A stretch of DNA of 64,000 nt from QGON01 sp963691905 (GCA_963691905.1 OY829893.1:620001-684000); one strand, 5' to 3'; counted from the stretch's first letter, positions 24,195-35,100 are shown. The notes: generated by a model from the sequence alone, not told the origin. Numbers and translations: made by a program.

Positions 24195-27100
24195 ATGAAA
24201 CGCGAAACCTTTGGGCGCTATAGTGCCAGATTTAATAGACTACTTAGCCTGCTTTCACGATTGATCTCTTCCCAAGTGGCTATCATCTTTGCAACCAGTT
24301 TACTGGTTGCATCCACTGCACAGGCCGCGCCGGGTGACCTTGATGCCGCATTTGGAGCCACTGGTGTGGCCGCGACGACAATCGGGGGGAATCAGAATCC
24401 CGGCACATCGGTTCTGGTGCAGCCGGATGGAAAGATCATCGGGGTCTCTGCCCCCTTTTCGTTGGTTCGACTGAATAGTACGGGGAGTGTGGATGCGTTT
24501 TACGGTACTGCTGGATCTGTCACTTCACCGCCAGCTGCGGCATCTTCATTCACAGCAAGGGCAACGCTGCTGCAGCCGGATGGAATGCTTCTGATCGCCG
24601 GATCGGCGTCGGGTGGTGGAGCACTGCTGCGTTACAACACCGTCGGTTCTCCAGATACGTTGTTTGACGGTGATGGTGTATTGCTCGACAGTACGCCAAA
24701 CACTTTTCTGGGCGTTGCACTCCAGCCTGATGGAAAGATAGTGACTGTCGGTACGAAACTCTTGGGTTTCAAGTATGACATGGTGGTTTCCAGGTATCTG
24801 CAGAATGGTTTGACTGATAATGATTTCAGTTTATTCCCAAGTGGTTCAGTTGTAACCAGTCTTTCAGCTGTTTCTGTGAACGGAGCAGCAGTTGCTATTC
24901 AGCCTGATGGAAAGATAGTTGCTGTTGCCGCCTATACCGAGCAAGACAGGTTCGGCAGCTTCTTCGTCAAGCGTATCCTGGCACGCTTCACCATTGGCGG
25001 CTTCACTGATTTCAGTACTGAGTTCGATACTGTTGTCTCAGAGACACCTGCAACCATAGCCATACAGCCAGATGGCAAGATACTGGTTGCCGGAAGCAGG
25101 AATGTGGGAGGCTTTTCTCAGCCTATGTTGCTGCGTTTCAATGCTGATGGATCTCCTGATGCCGCTTTTGGCACGGGAGGCCAGGTGGCTGATGTGCCAG
25201 CAAACTGCATTAATTGCGATCTGTTCGGAATGGCGCTGGCACCGGATGGAAAGATCCTGGTGACGGGGAATCATCAGGCAGTTGTCAATGGATCAGTTGA
25301 TGATGTCGTCCTGCGTTACAACAGTGATGGTACGCTGGACGCAAGTTTTGGCGTCAATGGAGAGAAGGTCGCATCACTGGGCAGCGGACATGTTAGACCT
25401 CGAGGGATAGCGTTGCAGCCGGATGGCAAGATATTGATTGCCTCCAATAATCTGAGTGGAGATCTTGAGATTGCCCGCTTGGTGGGTGAACCACTGGATG
25501 TAACGCCAGATGCCTTTAGCTTTACTGACGAGACAGGTGTTGCGATCAATGCATTTCAGATATCAAATCTGATCACCGTTGCCGGGCTGACAGCAGGCGT
25601 AAAGGTTCCAGTATTTATAGCGGGCGGAGAATACGATATCAACGCCAGCAGTCTTTATAGCAGTAATCCTGGTTATGTCGCCAATGGTGATCAGGTGGGT
25701 GTGCGTCATCTGTCGCCGGTCACAGGTCCCACAGATACGGAGACAACACTATCCATTGGCGGAACCCATGCGATCAACAGCCTGCCAACCCTGCTCAGCT
25801 CACAGATCAGTGACACCTATACCACGACGACGACGATCCCCCCCGTGCCTGAACCCACAGTTTTGGCTCCGGCAGACGGCACCTTGAGTAATGATAATAC
25901 TCCATTGATCAGTGGCACCAGTGGTGCTGGTTATTCCATTGCCCTGCGTGACAATGGTGTGCCAATAGCTACCCTTACAGCAGATGGCTCAGGCAACTGG
26001 AGCCATACACCGGCAGCGTTGGCAGACGGTACTCACGTTTTTACTGCCATTGCGACCGATGGAGGAGGTGCCAGTAGTGCCGAGTCGGCTGGCGTTAGCA
26101 TGATTATCGACACGACCCCGCCTAATGCGCCGTCGATTGTGACGCCCGCTGATGGGGCGTTTATCAACGATAGTACGCCGACACTGACTGGAACCGCTGC
26201 AGCTTCCACTACGATCACCGTGCTGGATGGGGGTGTTACACTCGGTTCAACTGCCGCAGATGGTTCCGGTAACTGGTCTTTTACCTATGCGCCAGGGTTT
26301 TCCCCACCCCTGAGTGAGGGTAGCCACAGCTTTACTGCAACAGCGAGAGATGCAGCGGAGAATGTCGGGCCGGCATCAACGGCAGTGGGCGTGACTATCG
26401 ATCTCACCGATCCGGTGTTGACGGTCCCTGCGGCAATCACCGTTGACGCGGCCAGTGCCGCCGGAACCCTTGCGGCTTCGCTGTCAGGCTTTTTTGCCGG
26501 TGCTTCCGCCACTGATAATCTGTCCGGCGATCTGGCGGTTAGTGATGATGCACCAGCTACCTTCCCGCTTGGTATTACCACAGTGACCTTTAGTGCAGAC
26601 GATGCGGCAGGCAACAGTGCCGTCGCGTTTTCGCAGGTCACCGTTGTGGACCAGACAGGTCCGGTGATCACCCCGCCAGCCCCGATTACGTTGCCTACCG
26701 TCGATGCGAGTGGAGTGCCGACCAGCAATGCCACGGCATTTTTTAACGGTGCCACCGCAGTCGATGTGATCGATGGGGCGCGATCGGTGTTTCATGACTT
26801 CATGCCGCGCGATAATCTTGTGCCTCTTGGCACTACCACGGTTACCTTCCGGTCTTCCGATGGTTCAGGGAACAGCAGTACCGCCACCTCAACTATCACG
26901 GTGACCGACCAGACCCCGCCGGTGATCACGCCACCGGCTGATGTGACGCTTGCGGCGACCAGTCCCAGCGGGGTTGCCACCTCGGCTGCCAACGGCTTCC
27001 TCACTGGAGCAACAGCGAATGACAATGTTGATGGTGTTGTCACAACGGCCCACAATGCGCCTGCCAGCTTCCCGCTGGGATCTACAATGGTTACATTCAG

Positions 27101-28133
27101 TGCTACCGATGCAGCTGGCAACGAAGGCACTGTAACTGCCACGGTAACAGTCAGCGACCTATTGGCCCCGTCCCTCACTGTAGCCAACGGGCTGATCATG
27201 TTCGGTGATGCAGCGTTGGGTGGCGTTAATCGTACCCACGTTCAAGTGCAGGGATTCCTTGTTTTTGCAGCGGCACAGGACAACGTTGATATGGCGCCTG
27301 CCCTGAGCAACGATATGCCATTCCTGTTGCCGTTCGGTGCCACCACAGTCACATTCACGGCAACCGATGCCGCAGGCAACAGCGCTACGGCAACGGCAGT
27401 AGTCCATATCAACAACCCTGAAGCAATCGGTGACGATGCACCAGCAGCCTCCGGCACCGGACTGACCATAGGCCAGTCGAATGCTGCCGGACTCGATCCC
27501 AACGCAACCACAACCGATACCGATGGTGATGGCTTGGGCGACAATCAGGAGGTGGGCGATCCGGCCAATCCGTCAGATCAGGATGGTGATGGCGTACTGG
27601 ATGTCTTCGAAAACGGAGCTGCAGCCAGCGATGCTTCTCATGTCCGTGGCCTGGCTGCGGAGACCGGCACGGTCGAAATTCAGAGTGCAGGTCAGAATCT
27701 AAGTCAGGTTTCGAGTAGCCCAACCGGTGCAGGCGCACCGAGCGGCGTTGCTTTTCCATTTGGCGTGATCAGTTATGAGACGACAGTTTCAACTGCAGGT
27801 GCCAGCCAGACTGTGCGTCTGACCTTCAGTAATCCACTGCCCGCCAGACTGGTACTCTATAAAGTGGACGCGGGGGGCAATTACACTGCCATTCCAACTG
27901 CACAATGGACTCAGGTCGATGCGAACAGTATAGATCTGACACTCACCGATGGCGGTCCGTTCGATCTGGATGGCTTGGCGGATGGGAAAATTGTCGATCC
28001 GTTGGCTCCAGGCAGTGATCCGGATGCCCCTGAAAGTAGCAGTAGCAGTGGCGGTGGCGGTAGCACTTCACCCTGGATCTTTCTGCTGCTGTTGTTAACG
28101 ATAGCGCGCAGAATCAGGCATTTCAGATATTAA
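24195..28133 (+). CDS. Large secreted delta-60 / HYR repeat protein with hydrophobic C-terminal anchor
   Basis: 1312 residues from the ATG at 24195 (AGAGAG upstream). A signal peptide ends near AQA (about residue 45). At least six delta-60 repeats follow, each with xxxPDGKIxxxG (e.g. AIQPDGKILVAGS), to about residue 430. Ig-like modules come next (PSIVTPADGAFINDSTPTLTG), then several HYR-type domains, each with PLGxTTVTFxATDAAGN, to about 1070. After these are a calcium-binding thrombospondin-type stretch (DTDGDGLGDNQEVGD), a choice-of-anchor-U-like domain, and a SSSSSGGGG linker with PWIFLLLLLTIARRIRH. That tail is of the GlyGly-/JDVT-CTERM kind (helix then basic residues). It is probably a surface adhesin-like protein. 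Confidence 0.85.
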   Translation: MKRETFGRYSARFNRLLSLLSRLISSQVAIIFATSLLVASTAQAAPGDLDAAFGATGVAATTIGGNQNPGTSVLVQPDGKIIGVSAPFSLVRLNSTGSVDAFYGTAGSVTSPPAAASSFTARATLLQPDGMLLIAGSASGGGALLRYNTVGSPDTLFDGDGVLLDSTPNTFLGVALQPDGKIVTVGTKLLGFKYDMVVSRYLQNGLTDNDFSLFPSGSVVTSLSAVSVNGAAVAIQPDGKIVAVAAYTEQDRFGSFFVKRILARFTIGGFTDFSTEFDTVVSETPATIAIQPDGKILVAGSRNVGGFSQPMLLRFNADGSPDAAFGTGGQVADVPANCINCDLFGMALAPDGKILVTGNHQAVVNGSVDDVVLRYNSDGTLDASFGVNGEKVASLGSGHVRPRGIALQPDGKILIASNNLSGDLEIARLVGEPLDVTPDAFSFTDETGVAINAFQISNLITVAGLTAGVKVPVFIAGGEYDINASSLYSSNPGYVANGDQVGVRHLSPVTGPTDTETTLSIGGTHAINSLPTLLSSQISDTYTTTTTIPPVPEPTVLAPADGTLSNDNTPLISGTSGAGYSIALRDNGVPIATLTADGSGNWSHTPAALADGTHVFTAIATDGGGASSAESAGVSMIIDTTPPNAPSIVTPADGAFINDSTPTLTGTAAASTTITVLDGGVTLGSTAADGSGNWSFTYAPGFSPPLSEGSHSFTATARDAAENVGPASTAVGVTIDLTDPVLTVPAAITVDAASAAGTLAASLSGFFAGASATDNLSGDLAVSDDAPATFPLGITTVTFSADDAAGNSAVAFSQVTVVDQTGPVITPPAPITLPTVDASGVPTSNATAFFNGATAVDVIDGARSVFHDFMPRDNLVPLGTTTVTFRSSDGSGNSSTATSTITVTDQTPPVITPPADVTLAATSPSGVATSAANGFLTGATANDNVDGVVTTAHNAPASFPLGSTMVTFSATDAAGNEGTVTATVTVSDLLAPSLTVANGLIMFGDAALGGVNRTHVQVQGFLVFAAAQDNVDMAPALSNDMPFLLPFGATTVTFTATDAAGNSATATAVVHINNPEAIGDDAPAASGTGLTIGQSNAAGLDPNATTTDTDGDGLGDNQEVGDPANPSDQDGDGVLDVFENGAAASDASHVRGLAAETGTVEIQSAGQNLSQVSSSPTGAGAPSGVAFPFGVISYETTVSTAGASQTVRLTFSNPLPARLVLYKVDAGGNYTAIPTAQWTQVDANSIDLTLTDGGPFDLDGLADGKIVDPLAPGSDPDAPESSSSSGGGGSTSPWIFLLLLLTIARRIRHFRY

Positions 28134-28153
28134 TATCCAAAGGAGTCAATCGC

Positions 28154-28843
28154 ATGAAACACACGCCTTTCAATAGATATCAGTCCATTTTGTTCACCTG
28201 CGCAGTCGTTCTATTGCTTGGTGTGGGTTCCACGAAAATTGCCTATGCAACAACCATAGCCGTGGATTCTCGCACCACAGGAGGATTCGGAAGTCCCAAC
28301 ACTGGTTGGAGTGATATGGTTTTAGGCTGGACGTTCAGCGGAGGTGGTGAACAGGTTGAAATAACTGCTGCGGGCAGTATCACGTTGCCAAACCTAACCG
28401 GGCCTGAGGGTATTACTTGGCCAGTCGGTGCTTCTATAGGCACTAATGATTATTTCCCTCTCGAAGAGGCATCTGTTGATGCTGGTGGTTTGGTTTTGCC
28501 GAGGCCAGTGGGAACTCCGATTGACCTGATTGGTGCGCTCATGGCAGCCTTCATTCCAGAGAATTTATATAGTGCTTCAAGTTTCTTATCGCGTGATGAA
28601 GACCTGATTTCTTCGGGAGAAAATGGAATTGCATCTTCGGCCCTTTTCTATATCGGAGCCGGCCCTCTAATATTTGAAGCACACGAAGCGGGAAGATTAT
28701 ATTTTGGTGTTAACGACACTTATTCTGCGAATAATCATGGGCAATTTACGGCCACGGTAAATGCTGTTCCTGTTCCTTCCGCCCTCTTTCTTTTTAGCAG
28801 CGGTATTATTGCCTTGTTGGGTTTGCAGCTTCAGAGGAAGTAA
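28154..28843 (+). CDS. VPLPA/PEP-CTERM-type secreted protein
   Basis: 229 residues. A signal peptide (ILFTCAVVLLLGVGSTKIAYA) is followed by a beta-rich region (VLGWTFSGGGEQVEITAAG) and a sorting tail VPVPSALFLFSSGIIALLG with LQRK at the end. The tail belongs to the VPxPxA variant of PEP-CTERM signals. It starts 20 bp after the large repeat protein and is probably co-transcribed with it. The globular part has no recognised enzyme motif. Confidence 0.8.
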   Translation: MKHTPFNRYQSILFTCAVVLLLGVGSTKIAYATTIAVDSRTTGGFGSPNTGWSDMVLGWTFSGGGEQVEITAAGSITLPNLTGPEGITWPVGASIGTNDYFPLEEASVDAGGLVLPRPVGTPIDLIGALMAAFIPENLYSASSFLSRDEDLISSGENGIASSALFYIGAGPLIFEAHEAGRLYFGVNDTYSANNHGQFTATVNAVPVPSALFLFSSGIIALLGLQLQRK

Positions 28844-29142
28844 GTACATTCCGTCGCACCAGTGCCTGCTGGCATCGGCAAAATTGTAGGGGCTTGCTTT
28901 GCAGGTCCCTACTTCAATTCCTCCGTTCGAGATCCCTCTTTTTCCAGTGTTTTCTAATGAGAAGACGCTGCTGCATGTTCGCCTGACCTCCAGATATCTA
29001 AACCGCAAGCTGAGGTATACAGATGCTGTGACAAAAGAAAGTAGGCTCTAAAGCAGTGAGAGTGGTTGGTTTCTGAAGAAGGTAATACGGCGGGGGGTGA
29101 ACGAAGTGCCGCTATCGTCAGTAACGATAGCGGCAAAAGCTT
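28844..29142. other. 299-bp intergenic region without a gene
   Basis: It lies between the VPxPxA protein (plus) and the HU-like gene (minus). The only structure I see is the hairpin at 29108-29134 and a loose inverted GGGGCTTGC/GCAGGTCCC pair near 28889-28910. No coding sequence is supported. Confidence 0.5.
29108..29134 (-). terminator. Terminator hairpin of the HU-like gene
   Basis: Perfect 11-bp stem GCCGCTATCGT/ACGATAGCGGC with a CAGTA loop, starting 9 bp beyond the stop codon on the minus strand. The following bases (ACTTCGTTC) are only moderately T-rich. Confidence 0.65.
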
Positions 29143-29559
29143 TTAGTCGATCCGCTCTTTAAGTGCTTTTAGCGCAGCGAGTCTTACGATTTTGCGAGCG
29201 GGCTTTGCTGCGATCTTGATCGATTCGCCCGTAGCGGGATTGCGGCCCATGCGTGCCTTGGTGCGAGGCTTTACAACCCGGCGCACTTTTACGCCAGTGT
29301 CTGGAATTGTGAACTCACCGGAGCCGCGGCGTTGCAGATGGCGGGTGAGCAGACTGCTCATGGAACCGAAAACTGCGGCTACCTCTTTGCGAGTGAGACC
29401 GGTGTCCTCTGCAATTGAGGTGATAATCTGGGTTTTGGTCTGTTTGGTGGTGATGGCTTTCAGGCGGGGAGCTGCAACTGCCGCCGCTTTTTTCGCGACA
29501 ACCTTTTTCTTTGCAGCCTTTTTGGTGGTTTTCTTTGCAACTTTCTTCTTTGCGACCAT
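29143..29559 (-). CDS. HU/IHF-family DNA-binding protein with lysine-rich N-terminal tail
   Basis: 138 residues from the ATG at 29557-29559 (AGGAG upstream). Residues 1 to about 28 are MVAKKKVAKKTTKKAAKKK-like, resembling an H1 tail. The HU domain follows (TKTQIITSIAEDTGLTRKEV; FTIPDTGVKVRRVVKPRTKARMGRNPATG in pieces), with the DNA-binding arm RTKARMGRNPATGE. Such tailed HU proteins compact DNA. A second lysine-rich tail occurs on Adk in this window. It is divergent from the chalcone-isomerase-like gene across an AT-rich region. Confidence 0.9.
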   Translation of the reverse strand: MVAKKKVAKKTTKKAAKKKVVAKKAAAVAAPRLKAITTKQTKTQIITSIAEDTGLTRKEVAAVFGSMSSLLTRHLQRRGSGEFTIPDTGVKVRRVVKPRTKARMGRNPATGESIKIAAKPARKIVRLAALKALKERID

Positions 29560-29745
29560 TGAAAAACTCCTGGGTAGACTGGCTATTCGAGAATAAAATA
29601 GCACATAATAATTTACGGATAGTAATGTATCAATAAATAACACGGATTCAATCATGAATTGTAGCGCTATTTATTTATAAAACTTTAATTTTTTCTCGTT
29701 TTTATTGTTTATCGTCGTTAACACTGATCTGTTTTCATGGGAGAT

Positions 29746-30315
29746 ATGATTGTGAAATTACTTTTTAGCTTATTGGTTTTATTGCTGTCAGTAACCGATG
29801 CATGGTCAAAAGATGTGGGGGGTGTCACGCTTCCAGAACAGGTAAACGTGGCTGGCAGTAATGCAGCATTGCAGCTGAATGGTGCGGGAATCAGGAAAAA
29901 GTTCTTCTTCTCCATCTATGTTGCCGCACTCTACCTGCCGGAAAAAACAGGGGATGCGGAAAAAATCATTAATGCAGATGTAACCAAAAGAGTGCTGATG
30001 CATTTTGTCTATTCTGAGGTTGAAAAGGAGAAAATGCGTTCCGGATGGGACGATGGTTTTTCTGACAACCGAAGTGCGGATGAAATGAAGGTATTGCGTG
30101 AGCGCCTCGATAATTTCAATGCGATGTTCGATACGCTGCACGAAGGAGATGTGGTGTTGCTCGATTACCTGCCAGGTGTTGGAACCAGAGTGACCGTTAG
30201 GGGTGAACAAAAAGGTATGATTCCCGGCGCTGATTTTAACCGGGCACTGATGAGTGTCTGGTTGGGTAGCTCACCTGTGACCAGTAGTTTGAAATCGGCG
30301 CTGTTGGGCAACTAG
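29746..30315 (+). CDS. Secreted chalcone isomerase-like protein
   Basis: 189 residues from the ATG at 29746, or 192 from the ATG at 29737. A signal peptide (LLFSLLVLLLSVTDAWSK) is followed by the bacterial chalcone-isomerase-like fold: LNGAGIRKKFFFSIYVAALYLP, then MHFVYSEVEKEKMRSGWDDG and LGSSPVTSSLKSALLG. Members of this family are common in proteobacteria; most are thought to be non-enzymatic or lipid-binding. The function here is unknown. Confidence 0.82.
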   Translation: MIVKLLFSLLVLLLSVTDAWSKDVGGVTLPEQVNVAGSNAALQLNGAGIRKKFFFSIYVAALYLPEKTGDAEKIINADVTKRVLMHFVYSEVEKEKMRSGWDDGFSDNRSADEMKVLRERLDNFNAMFDTLHEGDVVLLDYLPGVGTRVTVRGEQKGMIPGADFNRALMSVWLGSSPVTSSLKSALLGN

Positions 30316-30432
30316 CGACTGAATTGTTGATGGTTATGTAGTAATTTCACAGGGGATGGAGCTAAATTTGATTGAAGCAACAGGGCTTTCAGTGCTGTTA
30401 TACCCATCAAGTTTGACTCCGGCCCCAGCGCC

Positions 30433-31989
30433 TTAAACCGTTTCGGTAGAGAGCCAGACGCCCCCGCGCCGTTCATCTCCTGCGCCGATGAGTCCGCCAT
30501 CTGCATCCAGCATTACCGTATGGGCACCGCCAAAGAAGAGGTTTTTACTATCCCATTGCCGCTGCTGCGGGAATTCTGTGGCAAGAAAATTGGAGACCCT
30601 CTGGTCCACACCAGGTTCCATGCTGAGCAGGCCTTCTTCAAAATGGATGCGCGGAGAAGCGACGGCCTGTTGCAGTGTCATGTCGAAATCGATCAGGTTG
30701 GAGAGCACTTGTAGGATTGCACTGCGAATCCGGTTTGAGCCACCGGATCCCGTAACAACGACTCGTCCTTGATCAAGAAATGCCAGCGTCGGGGACATCA
30801 TGGAAGCGATGCGTTCATCTTCAGGCCAGTTGTGAAATCCACAGGGATTGATGTCCTCTTCCCCCAGCATGTTGTTCATCATGATGCCGGTGCCGGGAAT
30901 GACATATCCCGACCCCTCGCCATTGGATAGGGTCATGCTTGCCAGATTGCCCTGTCGGTCTAAAATGCTGATTTGGGTCGTGCCCCGAGTGCAGATGCCG
31001 CCTTTATGGAGTCGTTGCCGGTACTCTCTCAGAACATCTTCATTCAGCAGTTTTTCTATCTTCCTGCTTTGTGTTGTGCGCAGATGCTGTGTCAGGCAGA
31101 TAGCCCGGATCAGTCTTCTCAGATGATCTGCGCTGCCAGGCAAATAATTGCCCAGGGAGTGTGATTCCAATAATGCGAGAGTGAAAGCGATCAGTGTGCC
31201 GCCAAGGGCCGGTGCTGGATTGGTAAAGATGCGCGCCTGCCGGTAACGTCGTTCAAGTGGTTTCCGTTTTACTGTCTGATACTGTTTTAAGTCGTGTGGG
31301 CGTAAGTGCCCTCCCGACTCCCGGCAGGTATCGGTCAATTGTTGACCCGCCTCTCCAAGATAGAAGAGTGCTTCTCCTTCCCGGCAAAGATGTTCGAAAA
31401 AAGCTGCCATCTCCGGTTGTTTGCGCTTCTCACCCACCTGCGCGAGCTGGTCGGTGCTGATGGTTGAGCTGTGTAACTGAAATGCGGCATTGCTGGAGCG
31501 GAGGATCGGCTGCACGATTCCGGAGATCAGATGTTGGAATGGATTGATCCTGACTCCTTTGGTTGCAGCATTTATGGCCGGCTCTGCCAGCAGTTTGAGC
31601 GGCATGCTGCAGCGTTCCTGATGTATCACAAACACCCCTTTGACGAATCCGGGTGTGGCGATGGAACCCATGCCGATATGAAAAGTCTGGTTGGCGTTGC
31701 CGAAATCAGCCACAATGGGTCGCAGATTGGTGGCGGCTTCAGGCTGCTTTCGAGTAGGTGTGTGGGCGAAAAAATCGTAGACCAGCGGGTCGGCATTCAC
31801 CGGGCGGGCGGTAAGGAAGCCGCCGCCACCGAGCGACGCAAGCACTGGCTCCGCCACACAGGCGGTAAACATGGCCGCAATGGCGGCATCAAATGCGTTG
31901 CCCCCCTCCTGCAGGATCTGTAGGGCTGCGTTAGCAGTCACCTGATGTCCTGCGGCAACTACGCCTCCCGTTGTCTTTTTTTTTCGCAC
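30433..31989 (-). CDS. Gamma-glutamyltransferase-family protein, no signal peptide
   Basis: 518 residues, Ntn-hydrolase family that normally self-cleaves at a Thr to give two subunits. The GGNAFDAAIAA and EPVLASLGGGGFL motifs are at the N-terminus. The nucleophile region is RGTTQISILDRQGN (Thr337-Thr338), where most enzymes have TTH; the later GEGSGYVIPGTGIMMNNMLGEE and GSGGSNRI motifs are intact. There is no signal peptide, whereas classical Ggt is periplasmic. GTG start with a weak ribosome site. A cytosolic or substrate-shifted paralogue is possible. Confidence 0.82.
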   Translation of the reverse strand: MRKKKTTGGVVAAGHQVTANAALQILQEGGNAFDAAIAAMFTACVAEPVLASLGGGGFLTARPVNADPLVYDFFAHTPTRKQPEAATNLRPIVADFGNANQTFHIGMGSIATPGFVKGVFVIHQERCSMPLKLLAEPAINAATKGVRINPFQHLISGIVQPILRSSNAAFQLHSSTISTDQLAQVGEKRKQPEMAAFFEHLCREGEALFYLGEAGQQLTDTCRESGGHLRPHDLKQYQTVKRKPLERRYRQARIFTNPAPALGGTLIAFTLALLESHSLGNYLPGSADHLRRLIRAICLTQHLRTTQSRKIEKLLNEDVLREYRQRLHKGGICTRGTTQISILDRQGNLASMTLSNGEGSGYVIPGTGIMMNNMLGEEDINPCGFHNWPEDERIASMMSPTLAFLDQGRVVVTGSGGSNRIRSAILQVLSNLIDFDMTLQQAVASPRIHFEEGLLSMEPGVDQRVSNFLATEFPQQRQWDSKNLFFGGAHTVMLDADGGLIGAGDERRGGVWLSTETV

Positions 31990-32189
31990 GTTACGTTTAG
32001 TTCCAGGAATGAAAAGACTGTTTTTGCTGGTCAGTTTTCAGAACTGTGACCCGTTACGATACCTTATGCAAAGCGGATCATGCTTTGATAGGTATAGGGT
32101 TCCCCTTCTTATTCAGCTTTTCTGTATCTTGCCGCTATCAAGCATAGTAAATGTAAACGGAACAGGAACTTAACTCCTAGAGGCGACGC

Positions 32190-35100
32190 ATGGCGGTGGC
32201 GAAAACACAAAAAGATGATGCCCTGCTGAAAAATCTGGTCCCCCTGAATACCTTGTCGGACGAGCAACTCGGCCAGCTGCTGAGCCGGATCGTGGTCGAG
32301 AAGGCAGTGAAAGGCGAATATCTCTTTCACGAGGGTGATACGGATCATCAGAATGTCTACCTGCTCTCCGGCAGTGTCGGACTGCTGTCCGGCAAACGGG
32401 AGGTGGATGCTGTTGCCAGTGGTACCCAGACGGCACGTTTTGCCCTGGCTCATCAGCTACCCCGTAAACATTCCGCCAGGGCGAAGGGTGTGACCACCTT
32501 TGTTCGCATTGACAGCCGAATGCTAAGCGACATGTTGGCGCGGAGTCAGAAGGCAAGTTACGAAGTCAATGACATCAAGGAGCAGCGTGGCGGGGACTGG
32601 ATGACCCTGCTGCTGCAATCCTCCATTTTTCAACAGATACCTCCCGCCAACCTTCAGCGCGTCATGATGCGCATGAAAGAGGTTTCAGTCACCACCGGCG
32701 ATGTCATCATTCGGCAGGGGGAGGAGGGGGATTACTACTATCTGATCAGCAGTGGTCGTTGCAGTGTGACGCGCCAGCCTGAGCAGGACAGGCCGCCAGT
32801 GGAGTTGGCGCAACTTCGTGCCGGCGACAGTTTTGGGGAAGAGGCGCTCATCTCCGACGCCCCACGCAGCAGCACCGTCACCATGGTGACCGATGGCGTG
32901 CTGGTACGTCTCAGCAAGGCGGATTTTGTTGATCTGGTAAAAAGTCCCCTCTCCAGAACCCTCAAATATAAAAAGGCCAAAGCCAGAGTCGAGGACGGCG
33001 CGCTCTGGTTGGATGTGCGTCCACCAGAAGAGTATGAGGCGGGGCATCTGCCGGAAAGCCTGAATATGCCCTTCTTCTCTTTACGTTTCCAGGCCTCCAG
33101 TCTGGCTGTTGACAGAGAGTATGTCGTCTATGGCGCCCAGGCAGGGCAGGCGGCCGCCGCGGCTTATCTATTGGTGGAGAGAGGCTTTGAGGTCTACGTG
33201 CTGGATCAGGCGTGGGATGTCGTGGCTCCGCTTGCCGGTATTCACGTTGCCGGGGAAAAAGTCGACAATGTCATCGACTTCAAGCGGGAAGCTGTCGAGG
33301 CGAATGCGCCAGAAAATGGCCAGCCGGATGAAGACTCCCACATGGCTGAGTTTTACGCTGAGCAGCAGCGTGCCGACGAAATGCAGCAGCAGTTGGAGGA
33401 TGCGACCCAGGAGTATAAGGATGTTCTCACTCGTCGTCAGACTGAAATCAAGCTGCTGAAACAGGCGTTGGTGGTTGCGCGCCGCCGGTTGGATGAACAG
33501 GAGCAACAGTTTCAGGAGACCAGGACAGCGCATGAACAGGAGGTCGGCGGCCTGCAGGAGGCATCGGCCAGCGCAGAGGATGGCCAGGCTGCGGCAGCAG
33601 AAGAGATAACCTCCCTGCGGGGAAAGTTGGCCCGGCTGGATGAACAGAATGCCCTGGATCAAGGGCGATTGAAAGAGGAGCTGACAGGGCTGCAGATAGA
33701 GCTTTCAGAAACGAAAGAGGCACTGCAGGAGACCAAAACTGCAGCTCAGACCCGGGCTGCAGAGAGTGTCGACAGGCAGACGACGCTGGAGCGGCAACTT
33801 CAATCCATGCAGCAGGGGCTTGATCGTCTACGGGAGCAGTCGGCAGACGAACAGGCCAGGCTGATCCGCGAGCGCGATGAACTCTCCGGAAATCTTGGGG
33901 CGTTACAGCATGAGTTGGATGAACTACGTGCGGACGATCAGGCGCGGCAGAAGCAGGCTGAGGAGAAACTTGCCGAAGTAGTGCAGCAGGTGTCTGTTGC
34001 CGAGGCGGCGAAGCAGCAGCAGGAAAAAGCGAAACAGGCCCTGGATAGCGAACGGGATGACTTGGTGTCCCGCTTGTCTGAGAGTCAGCGTGAGCAGGAG
34101 GCCCTGAAAAACGCAGGTGTTGAACAGGATGAGGCCAGGCAGGCTGCCCTGCAATCACTCACCGGGGAGCTGCAACTGGTCAAGGATGAGTCGGCGCGTT
34201 CCGCCGAACGTCATGCGCTCTCGCTGGTGGCGCTGGAAGAGGCCAGGGAGAGTCTGAAAATGGATCTTGCCGACAGGGATGCCCTGTTGGAAGAGCAGAC
34301 ACTGACCGCAACCCAGCAGGCAGTAAAACTTGAACAACTGGAGCAGTCCCAGCAGGAGGCGGAGGCGAGGCAGCAGGAGTTGACTGGGGAGCAGTCGGAA
34401 CTGGAAACGCGTCTCGCCACGGAGCAGCAACAGGTTGCAGAGCTGAAGTGCGCCCGAGAGAACCTCGAAGAGAGTCGAACGGAGCTGCAGAAGGCATTGG
34501 CGGACCTGCAGCAGAGCGCAGCGGAATCTGAAGCCGCTCAACAGGCCGACCTGGCCTCCTTACGTGCCGGGCTGGATCAGGCACAGGCCGAAGCGGATGG
34601 CAAACAGCGTCTGTACGAAGAAGTTACTGAGGCATTGTCGAATGCTGAAGAAGCCACTCGTTCGTTTAAAGAGCAGAAAGCAGAACTTGAGGCCAGCGCC
34701 GCAGAGCAGAAACAACTTGCAGATGAACTGCGTGAATCTTTTGAAACGGCGCAAGGCAGGGCCGAAACGCTGGAAAACGAACTGCACGCAGTGCGTTTGG
34801 CAGGTGATGATACAGATGCGCAAAATCAGGGTGTTCTGGCAGCCCTGAAAGAAGAGCTGGAACAGACGCAGTCTGAGTCTGCCCGCCGGCATCAGGAAAA
34901 TCTGAATGGTGAAGTGGAAAGACAGCAGCTTTTCGAAAAACAGACGGAGCTGGAAAATGCACTGGCAGTCTCTGGGGAACAGAGTGAAACCCTGCGTCAT
35001 TCGTTCAGTGAACTGGAGACGAGAGCCACCTCTCTGGAGGAAGCGCTTTCTGCCACTAAACTGGCAGGAGATGAGGCGGCGGCATCCTTTCAGGAGCAGC

